From JAZGBC01 sp036444495 (lineage in GTDB: Bacteria > Pseudomonadota > Alphaproteobacteria > Kiloniellales > J153), in contig JAZGBC010000038.1 of assembly GCA_036444495.1 (NCBI GenBank), forward strand, positions 1-6,779: a stretch of DNA of 6,779 bases. Reading direction: 5' to 3'. Shown here piece by piece: positions 1 through 5,376 of this stretch (the stretch's first letter is position 1; every line of letters begins with the position of its first letter). The position numbers and the translations under genes are program-made. The notes under the pieces were generated by a model. It was not told the DNA's origin, made no database searches, and was given only the letters and a program-made list of their open reading frames with translations.

Positions 1-389
1 TCGGCTTCATCCCCGCCTTCATCTGGGTGCTGAAGATGCCGTTCACGATCCTCGCGCCGATCATCTTCGTGCTCTGCGTGGTTGGCGGCTATGTGCCGAC
101 CCAGGACATGCACGACGTCTGGCTGATGTTGATTTTCGGCGTTGTCGGCTATCTCATGCGCAAACTCGATTACCCCTTGGCGCCGGCGGTCCTCGCCATC
201 GTGTTGGGCCCCTTGGCCGAACCGGCGCTACGCCAGTCGCTGATTGGCTCCCACGGCGACGTGATGATCTTCTTCGAACGCCCAATATCGGGCACGATCA
301 TGTTCATCGCGCTTTTGTTCATCGTTCTCCCCCTATTCAAGATTTTCAAGAACCGGCGGAACGGCCGGCAGTCGGACCGTCCGCTATGA
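1..389 (+). CDS. tctA: TctA-family permease of a tripartite tricarboxylate transporter, C-terminal part (5' end outside window)
   Basis: This is the last 128 residues of a large membrane permease, read in the frame starting at base 3 and ending with TGA at 387-389. TctA is the roughly 500-residue, multi-spanning subunit of TTT systems, which import carboxylates with a periplasmic binding protein (TctC) and a small membrane protein (TctB). Visible here are a hydrophobic span around residues 14-30, a second near 42-53, the family-typical re-entrant or helical stretch PLAPAVLAIVLGPLAE, the segment FFERPISG common at TctA C-termini, and a final membrane helix (about residues 98-116) followed by a basic cytoplasmic tail (KIFKNRRNGR). 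The substrate cannot be told from this fragment. It is co-directional with the downstream formyl-CoA operon and 171 bases from the regulator, so it may import that pathway's acid, but this is inference. Family assignment is confident; pathway membership is not. Confidence 0.85.
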   Translation, partial: GFIPAFIWVLKMPFTILAPIIFVLCVVGGYVPTQDMHDVWLMLIFGVVGYLMRKLDYPLAPAVLAIVLGPLAEPALRQSLIGSHGDVMIFFERPISGTIMFIALLFIVLPLFKIFKNRRNGRQSDRPL

Positions 390-393
390 CCGG

Positions 394-410
394 CGCCCGC
401 AGTGTGGGCG
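394..410 (+). terminator. Short GC hairpin just after tctA; weak terminator candidate
   Basis: Five bases after the tctA stop codon, CGCCC (394-398) pairs with GGGCG (406-410). A G-T and a C-G pair extend the stem to seven pairs with a three-base loop. No T-run follows, so it is not a canonical intrinsic terminator. It could stabilise the 3' end of the upstream transcript or be chance pairing in GC-rich DNA. Confidence 0.25.
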
Positions 411-427
411 GAGCGTCCGGACCTCAC

Positions 428-455
428 TTGCCCTGCCCCTGGCACTTGGTATATC
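428..455 (+). promoter_or_regulatory. Candidate sigma70-type promoter of the gntR-fhs operon
   Basis: TTGCCC at 428-433 could serve as a -35 box. TATATC at 450-455 follows with a 16-base spacer and is preceded by TGG, giving an extended -10 (TGN then TATATC). The -10 lies inside the left arm of the palindrome at 441-469, so protein binding there would block RNA polymerase. This would give a transcript starting near 462 with a leader of about 100 bases before the regulator gene. The boxes were matched by eye and fit the consensus only moderately; TATACC at 457-462 is an alternative -10. Confidence 0.4.
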
Positions 456-469
456 GTATACCAGATGCC
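441..469. promoter_or_regulatory. 29-bp imperfect palindrome, probable operator of the GntR/FCD regulator
   Basis: The core is TGGTATA (447-453), a 3-base centre TCG, and TATACCA (457-463), a perfect 7-base inverted repeat. The symmetry extends outward: GGCA at 441-444 matches TGCC at 466-469 about the same centre (base 455), so 11 of 14 paired positions agree. FCD-subfamily GntR regulators are known to bind TGGTATACCA-like palindromes. The A/T-rich core stands out from the GC-rich surroundings, lies about 90 bases upstream of a GntR/FCD gene, and overlaps the best promoter candidate. By eye I found no second copy in the window, so control of the whole operon, including the regulator itself, probably occurs here. 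Confidence 0.75.
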
Positions 470-472
470 TTG

Positions 473-537
473 ACCCCTGATCCGGGGGTTGGAGGGCGGC
501 CCCTGGCGCCGGCGCAGGCGTCTCCCGGGCGACCGGG
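473..537 (+). promoter_or_regulatory. Hairpin-rich leader upstream of the regulator gene
   Basis: Three consecutive stem-loops can be drawn between operator and start codon. ACCCC (473-477) pairs with GGGGT (485-489). CCT/AGG plus GCG/CGC span 502-518 with one bulged G and a CCGG loop. CCCGG (524-528) pairs with CCGGG (533-537) across a GCGA loop, which fits the GNRA tetraloop class. No T-run follows any of them, and no known riboswitch was recognised. In such GC-rich sequence some of this pairing is expected by chance, so a regulatory role is only a suggestion. Confidence 0.25.
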
Positions 538-560
538 CGGGCTGTGAGCAACGGACCACT

Positions 561-1256
561 ATGATGGCCACCGCAGACCTCAACGTCGAGCCGATCGAGG
601 CGAATTTCAGCCTCAAGGACCGGATCTACACGACGCTCAAGGCGGCGATCACCTCCATGAACATCTATGCCGAGGATGCGGAGCTGCGCCTGGACGAGCG
701 CGAGCTCTCGGACAAGCTGGCCATTTCCCGCACCCCGATCCGCGAGGCGCTGGCGCGGCTCGAGCAGGAGGGCCTGGTGCGCATCGTGCCGCGCAAGGGT
801 GTCTTCATCGTGCGCAAGAGCAAGGACGAGATCCTCGAGATGATCACGGTCTGGGCGGCGCTGGAGGGCATGGCCGCGCGGCTGATAACTCAGCGGGCCA
901 GCGATCGGGAGATCGCCACCCTGCGCGAGCTGTTCTCCGAGTTCGGCGGCGGCGGCGAGGTCACGGCCCATATCGACGAGTATTCCGAGCGCAACATCGA
1001 CTTCCATTCACAGCTTTTGCAGCTTTCCCAATGCGATCTTCTGAATGAGATGGCGGCCAACCTATTCATGCATATGCGCTCCATCCGCGCGCGGACCATC
1101 TCGGAGGACGACCGCGCCAAGCGCTCGATCATCGACCACATGCACATCATCGAGGCGATCGAGGCGCGTAACGCCGATCTGGCCGAACGCCTGGTTCGGG
1201 AACACACCTTCGATCTGGCGGCCCACGTCGCCGCCACTGTCGACTACCTGGAATGA
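561..1256 (+). CDS. GntR family transcriptional regulator, FadR/FCD subfamily
   Basis: The protein has 231 residues, normal for FadR-type GntR regulators. Residues about 17-85 form the winged helix-turn-helix. The recognition region LSDKLAISRTPIREALARLE (49-68) followed by EGLVRIVPRKGVFI is the textbook GntR signature. Residues about 90-228 are an alpha-helical FCD effector domain; N145, H149, H193 and H215 align with the positions that bind metal or carboxylate effectors in this family. A small organic acid or acyl-CoA effector is therefore likely. The frame stays open back to a TTG at 489, but that extension would be Arg/Gly-rich and lacks family similarity. ATG at 561 (or the adjacent 564) is preferred although no good ribosome binding site precedes it. 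It is first in the operon, 37 bases before the ThDP gene, and probably represses its own promoter through the palindrome at 441-469. Confidence 0.92.
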   Translation: MMATADLNVEPIEANFSLKDRIYTTLKAAITSMNIYAEDAELRLDERELSDKLAISRTPIREALARLEQEGLVRIVPRKGVFIVRKSKDEILEMITVWAALEGMAARLITQRASDREIATLRELFSEFGGGGEVTAHIDEYSERNIDFHSQLLQLSQCDLLNEMAANLFMHMRSIRARTISEDDRAKRSIIDHMHIIEAIEARNADLAERLVREHTFDLAAHVAATVDYLE

Positions 1257-1283
1257 GTTGCGTGGGCTTGAAGCGGGTTTTGA

Positions 1284-1288
1284 AGAGG
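1284..1288 (+). promoter_or_regulatory. Ribosome binding site that fixes the ThDP enzyme start
   Basis: AGAGG lies 5 bases before ATG 1294. The in-frame GTG at 1288 overlaps this site and so is unlikely to be the start. The open frame further upstream overlaps the regulator gene and does not look like protein of this family. Confidence 0.7.
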
Positions 1289-1293
1289 TGACG

Positions 1294-3018
1294 ATGGCCG
1301 ATACCGCGACCGATACACTAGCCCGGAAGGACCAGTCCGGCAGGTTGATCTCCGGCGGCCACCTCGTGGCCAAGGGGCTCAAGAACGAGGGCGTGGATAC
1401 GATCTTCACGCTCTGCGGCGGCCATATCATCGACATTTACGACGGTTGCCTGGACGAAGGCATCCGTATCATCGACGTCCGGCACGAACAGGTGGCGGCG
1501 CACGCGGCCGATGGCTACGCGCGCCAGACCGGCAAGCTGGGCTGCGTGGTGACCACGGCGGGGCCCGGCTGCATGAATGCGGTAACCGGCATCGCCACGG
1601 CGCTGCGCTCGGAAAGCCCGGTCCTGCACATCGGCGGGCAGGGCGCGCTGACCCAGCACAAGATGGGTTCGCTGCAGGACCTGCCCCACGTCGACATTAT
1701 GACGCCCATTACCAAGTTCGCGGCCGGGGTGCGCAGCACCGAACGGATCGCCGACATGGTCTCCATGGCCGCGCGTGAAGCCTTCGCCGGGGCGCCGGGG
1801 CCGGCCTATCTGGAGATCCCGCGCGACGTGCTCGACCGCGAGATACCGATCGAGTCGGCGCGCTTGCCCCGGGCCGGGCAGTATCGCGCCTCGACAAAAT
1901 CCATCGGCGATCCGGCGGACATCGAGAAGCTGGCCGACCTTCTGGTCAAGGCCGAGCGGCCCTGCATCCTGCTCGGGTCCCAGGTCTGGATGGCCCGCGG
2001 CCACGAGGAAGCGATCGCCCTGGTGCGCGGGCTCAACCTCCCGGCCTATTTCAACGGCGCGGGCCGTGGCCTCCTGCCGCCGGGCGATCCGCACCACTTC
2101 CACCGCACAAGACGCTATGCCTTCGACAAGGCTGATGTGATCGTCATCGTCGGCACGCCGTTCGACTTCCGCATGGGCTACGGCAAGCGCCTGCGCGCCG
2201 AGGCCGCGGTGGTGCAGATCGACATGGATTACCGCACGGTCGGCAAGAACCGGGATATCTCGCTGGGTCTCGTGGGCGATCCCGGCGCGATCCTCAAGGC
2301 GGTGCACGAGGCGGCCACGGGGCGCGGGGACAAGGGCGCGAAGAAGCGCGAGGGCTGGCTCGAGGAATTGCGTGCGGCCGAGACCAAGGCGATCGACAAG
2401 CTGATGCCCATGTTCCTGTCCGACAGCACGCCGATCCATCCCTACCGCGTGGCTTGGGAGATCAACGAATTCCTCACCGATGACACCATCTACATCGGCG
2501 ACGGCGGCGACGTGGTCACCATCAGCGCCCAGGCGGTGCAGCCGCGCTCGCCGGGCCATTGGATGGACCCGGGCGCGCTCGGTTCCCTGGGCGTGGGCAC
2601 CGGTTTCGCCATGGCGGCCAAGCTGGCGCATCCCGAGAAAGAGGTGCTCTGCTATTACGGCGACGGCGCTTTCGCCATGACCGCCTTCGACATGGAGACG
2701 GCCAATCGCTTCGGCGCGCCCTACATCGCGGTGGTGGGCAACAATTCGGCCATGAACCAGATTCGCTACGGCCAGATCGCCAAGTACGGCGATCAGCGTG
2801 GCAACGTAGGCAACAAGCTGGGCGACGTGCCCTTCGGCGCCTTCGCCGAAATGCTGGGCGGCTACGGCGAGGAAGTACGCGACCCGAACGAGGTCGGCCC
2901 GGCGCTGCGCCGCGCCCGCGAGGCCGTGCGGCGCGATGGTAAATCCGCCGTGATCAACATCTGGGTCGACCCCGACGAGTACGCGCCGGGGACCAAGGCC
3001 CAGACCATGTACAAATGA
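1294..3018 (+). CDS. Thiamine diphosphate-dependent enzyme, candidate 2-hydroxyacyl-CoA lyase / oxalyl-CoA decarboxylase (acetolactate synthase fold)
   Basis: The protein has 574 residues, a usual length for Oxc, HACL and ALS enzymes. The N-terminal pyrimidine-binding domain carries the catalytic glutamate E65 in VRHEQVAAHAADGYAR. The central domain is about 190-350. The C-terminal ThDP/Mg domain has GDG at 456-458 and NN at 483-484, the classic 28-residue cofactor motif. Oxalyl-CoA decarboxylases usually have GDS here and a YEE motif near residue 120; this protein has GDG and MGSLQDLPHV. The latter resembles the MGAFQEFPQV segment of human HACL1. GTPFDFRMGYG in the central domain and GSLGVGTGFA near the cofactor site are ALS-like. 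Its place directly before a formyl-CoA transferase suggests cleavage of oxalyl-CoA or a 2-hydroxyacyl-CoA to formyl-CoA. Automatic annotation may say acetolactate synthase, but no ALS small subunit (ilvN/ilvH) is next to it. Cofactor and fold are sure; the substrate is not. Confidence 0.8.
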   Translation: MADTATDTLARKDQSGRLISGGHLVAKGLKNEGVDTIFTLCGGHIIDIYDGCLDEGIRIIDVRHEQVAAHAADGYARQTGKLGCVVTTAGPGCMNAVTGIATALRSESPVLHIGGQGALTQHKMGSLQDLPHVDIMTPITKFAAGVRSTERIADMVSMAAREAFAGAPGPAYLEIPRDVLDREIPIESARLPRAGQYRASTKSIGDPADIEKLADLLVKAERPCILLGSQVWMARGHEEAIALVRGLNLPAYFNGAGRGLLPPGDPHHFHRTRRYAFDKADVIVIVGTPFDFRMGYGKRLRAEAAVVQIDMDYRTVGKNRDISLGLVGDPGAILKAVHEAATGRGDKGAKKREGWLEELRAAETKAIDKLMPMFLSDSTPIHPYRVAWEINEFLTDDTIYIGDGGDVVTISAQAVQPRSPGHWMDPGALGSLGVGTGFAMAAKLAHPEKEVLCYYGDGAFAMTAFDMETANRFGAPYIAVVGNNSAMNQIRYGQIAKYGDQRGNVGNKLGDVPFGAFAEMLGGYGEEVRDPNEVGPALRRAREAVRRDGKSAVINIWVDPDEYAPGTKAQTMYK

Positions 3019-3079
3019 TCGAAGGCGGGCCCGAAGGACCGCCAAACGAGCGATCGACCGATCCGTTGACGAGGCAAGA

Positions 3080-4345
3080 ATGAACCAGAGTTTGAACGGC
3101 GCAGGCAGGGCCTTGGACGGTGTCCGTATTCTGGATTTCACCCACGTCCAGTCGGGCCCGACCTGTACGCAGCTTCTGGCGTGGTTCGGGGCCGACGTAA
3201 TCAAGGTGGAGCGCCCGGGCGCGGGCGACGCCACGCGCGGCCAGCTTAGGGACCTGCCCGACGTGGACAGCCTTTACTTCACCATGCTCAACCACAACAA
3301 GCGCTCGATCACGCTCAACACCAAGAGCGAGAAGGGCAAGGCGGTGCTCGAGCGCCTGGTCGAGCATTGCGACGTGCTGGTCGAAAATTTCGCGCCGGGC
3401 GCGCTCGACCGCATGGGCTTTTCCTGGGAGCGCATCCAGGAAATCAACCCGCGCATGATCTATGCCTCGGTCAAGGGTTTCGGCCCCGGCCCCTTCGAGG
3501 ACCTCAAGGTCTACGAGAACGTTGCCCAGTGCACCGGCGGTTCCGCCAGCACCACCGGCTTCGACGACGGGCCGCCGATGGTCACCGGCGCCCAGATCGG
3601 CGATACGGGCACCGGCGTGAATCTGGCACTGGGCATCGTTACCGCGCTGTACCAACGCGAGGCGACCGGTCGCGGGCAGCGTGTGATGGCGGCCATGCAG
3701 GACGCCGTGCTCAACCTCTGCCGGGTCAAGCTGCGCGATCAGCAGCGTCTGGCCCATGGCCCGCTCCAGGAATATCCGCAGTATCCTCACGGCACATTCA
3801 GCGAAGCGGTGCCGCGCGCGGGCAACGCCTCAGGCGGCGGCCAGCCGGGCTGGATCGTCAAGTGCAAGGGCTGGGAAAACGACCACAACGCGTACGTCTA
3901 CGTCATCACGCAGGCGGCGATCTGGCCCAAGCTGTGCAAGGTGATCGGCAAGGAGGAATGGGCAGAGGACCCGGAATACGCGACGCCGGAGGCGCGCCTG
4001 CCCAAGCTCGACCATATCTTCGACACGATCGAGGGCTGGACCAAGACCAAGACCAAGTTCGAGGTCATGGACACGCTCAACCCGCTAGACATCCCCAGCG
4101 GCCCGATTCTATCGATGAAGGAGCTGATCGAGGAACCCAGCCTGCGCAAGACCGGAACGGTCGTCGAAGTGGATCACCCGACGCGCGGCAAGTATTTGAC
4201 CGTGGGCAATCCGGTCAAGCTGTCGGACTCGCCGACGGACGTGACCCGCTCTCCGCTGCTTGGCGAGCACACGGACGAGATCATGCGCGAGCTCGGCTTC
4301 GGCGACAACGAAATCACCGCGGCGCGCGAAGACGGCGCGATCTGA
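3080..4345 (+). CDS. frc: Formyl-CoA:oxalate CoA-transferase-like protein (class III, CaiB/BaiF family)
   Basis: At 421 residues it matches the length of Oxalobacter Frc and E. coli YfdW, and it follows them along its whole length. This family moves CoA from formyl-CoA to oxalate or a related acid through an aspartyl-CoA intermediate. Recognisable landmarks are LDFTHVQSGPTCTQ near the start (Q24, equivalent to Frc Q17), the catalytic aspartate D175 in AQIGDTGTG (equivalent to Frc D169), VKLRDQQRL, and the glycine loop at 251-255 before PGW. Two positions differ from Oxalobacter Frc: Trp48 is Gln (Q55), as I recall it is in YfdW, and the first glycine of the GGGGQ loop is Ser (S251). LQEYPQYPHGTF and TRGQLRDLPD also place it nearer YfdW. 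GAGG at 3071-3074 precedes ATG 3080 by 5 bases. The gene lies between the ThDP lyase and the C1-folate genes. The acid acceptor may be oxalate or a hydroxy acid. Confidence 0.88.
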   Translation: MNQSLNGAGRALDGVRILDFTHVQSGPTCTQLLAWFGADVIKVERPGAGDATRGQLRDLPDVDSLYFTMLNHNKRSITLNTKSEKGKAVLERLVEHCDVLVENFAPGALDRMGFSWERIQEINPRMIYASVKGFGPGPFEDLKVYENVAQCTGGSASTTGFDDGPPMVTGAQIGDTGTGVNLALGIVTALYQREATGRGQRVMAAMQDAVLNLCRVKLRDQQRLAHGPLQEYPQYPHGTFSEAVPRAGNASGGGQPGWIVKCKGWENDHNAYVYVITQAAIWPKLCKVIGKEEWAEDPEYATPEARLPKLDHIFDTIEGWTKTKTKFEVMDTLNPLDIPSGPILSMKELIEEPSLRKTGTVVEVDHPTRGKYLTVGNPVKLSDSPTDVTRSPLLGEHTDEIMRELGFGDNEITAAREDGAI

Positions 4346-4355
4346 CGCGGCGCGG

Positions 4356-4376
4356 CGGGCCGCAAAAGACGGCCCG
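4356..4376 (+). other. Intergenic stem-loop between the CoA-transferase and formyltransferase genes
   Basis: CGGGCCG (4356-4362) and CGGCCCG (4370-4376) form a perfect 7-bp all-GC stem with the 7-base loop CAAAAGA. No T-run follows and a ribosome binding site begins 11 bases later, so read-through is expected. It could mark an mRNA processing or stability boundary that sets relative expression of the two halves of the operon. Confidence 0.45.
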
Positions 4377-4401
4377 GACGGGACGTAGGGGGAAGCAAAT
4401 C

Positions 4402-5313
4402 ATGCGGCTCATCGTGATGGGGCAACAGGCCTTCGGTAAGGCCGTCCTCGAAGCGCTGCTCGAACGCGGCGACGAGGTAGCCGCCGTCTACTGCGCGCCG
4501 GACAAGGAAGGCCGGCCGCCCGATCCCATCAAGGAATTCGCGCTGGAGAAGGGTCTGCCCGTGTACCAGCCGGCCTCCTACAAGGACGCGGCCGCGCTGG
4601 ACGAGATGCGCGCACTCAACGCGGACCTCTGCATCATGGCCTTCGTCACCATCTTCGTGCCCGAGGCCGCGCGCGAGGTGCCCACGCACGGCTCGATCTG
4701 CTTCCACCCCTCGCTCCTGCCCTTGCATCGGGGGCCCAGCTCCATCAACTGGCCGATCATCGGGGGCGCGGCCAAGACGGGCCTGACCATCTTCTATCCC
4801 AACGACGGTCTGGACGAGGGCGACATCCTGCTCCAGAAGGAAGTGGAGATCGGCCCCGACGACACCCTGGGCACGGTCTATTTCAAGAAGATCTTTCAAC
4901 TCGGCGTCGACGCCATGCTCGAATCGGTCGACCTGATCCGCGACGGCAAGGCGCCGCGCATCGCGCAGGATGACTCCAAGGCGACCTACGAATCCTGGTG
5001 CAAGCGCGAGAACGCCGAGATCGACTGGAACAATCCGGCGGACCGGGTCTACAACCTGATCCGCGGCACCAACCCGCAGCCCGGCGCCTGGACCCGCCTT
5101 GCGGGCAAGACCCTGCAGATCTTCGATTCGGCCAAGGCCGCGGGCGACGGCCAGCCGGGCGAGGTTATCGAGGTCACGGGCGAGGGTTTCACGGTCGCGG
5201 CCCAGGGCGGCGCGATCCTGGTCAAGCGTGTCCGTCCCGAGGGTGAGGGCAAGATCGGAGCAGGCGAATTCGCCGCCAACGCCGGGCTTTCCGCGGGGGC
5301 AAAGCTCGGTTGA
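4402..5313 (+). CDS. Formyltransferase-fold protein like the N-terminal hydrolase domain of 10-formyl-THF dehydrogenase (ALDH1L1)
   Basis: The protein has 303 residues. The N-terminal formyltransferase domain (1-about 195) begins with MGQQAFGKAVLEAL. The active-site region is ICFHPSLLPLHRGPSSINW with catalytic H102, followed by DGLDEGDILLQKE with catalytic D138; these match His106 and Asp142 of ALDH1L1. The C-terminal domain (about 201-303, from KRENAEIDW through RGTNPQPGAWT) is Fmt_C-like. Housekeeping Fmt has Asn two residues before the His; here that residue is C100 and in ALDH1L1 it is Ile, so this is probably not methionyl-tRNA formyltransferase. There is no carrier or aldehyde dehydrogenase domain, so it stands alone. 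AGGGGGAA at 4387-4394 is a strong ribosome binding site 7 bases from ATG. The role is unproven: 10-formyl-THF hydrolysis, or formyl transfer between THF and CoA, both fit the fold. Confidence 0.82.
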   Translation: MRLIVMGQQAFGKAVLEALLERGDEVAAVYCAPDKEGRPPDPIKEFALEKGLPVYQPASYKDAAALDEMRALNADLCIMAFVTIFVPEAAREVPTHGSICFHPSLLPLHRGPSSINWPIIGGAAKTGLTIFYPNDGLDEGDILLQKEVEIGPDDTLGTVYFKKIFQLGVDAMLESVDLIRDGKAPRIAQDDSKATYESWCKRENAEIDWNNPADRVYNLIRGTNPQPGAWTRLAGKTLQIFDSAKAAGDGQPGEVIEVTGEGFTVAAQGGAILVKRVRPEGEGKIGAGEFAANAGLSAGAKLG

Positions 5314-5376
5314 GCCCTGGCCCACATCTGATAGAACCAGCAGCACAACAGACAAGGCTTTGGGGGGATATTTCCT

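Noticed and set aside
1045..1293. N-terminal extension of the ThDP enzyme back into the regulator gene
   Set aside because: The extra residues are Arg/Ser/Pro-rich, overlap the regulator coding region in another frame, and are not seen in the family. ATG 1294 has a good ribosome binding site.
1294..3018. Biosynthetic acetolactate synthase large subunit
   Set aside because: There is no adjacent small subunit or ilvC, and the neighbours are formyl-CoA and C1-folate genes. It cannot be fully excluded on sequence alone.
3024..3063. GGCGG/CCGCC pairing and a GATCG/CGATC inverted repeat between the ThDP gene and frc
   Set aside because: The first has only five pairs with a ten-base loop and the second has a two-base loop. 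Neither is followed by a T-run, so both are likely chance.
1318..3234. 638-codon open frame on the - strand opposite the ThDP gene
   Set aside because: It is an antisense shadow caused by GC-rich codon use. The + strand encodes a protein with clear cofactor motifs, and the reverse product is low-complexity Arg/Ala/Gly/His-rich with no recognisable domain.
3367..4401. Long upstream extension of the formyltransferase frame through the CoA-transferase gene
   Set aside because: The extension is an out-of-frame reading of frc. The real protein starts at ATG 4402, which has a strong ribosome binding site and the family N-terminus.
4402..5313. Housekeeping methionyl-tRNA formyltransferase (fmt)
   Set aside because: The Asn of the Asn-x-His motif is absent, the sequence follows the ALDH1L1 hydrolase domain more closely, and there is no peptide deformylase gene beside it.
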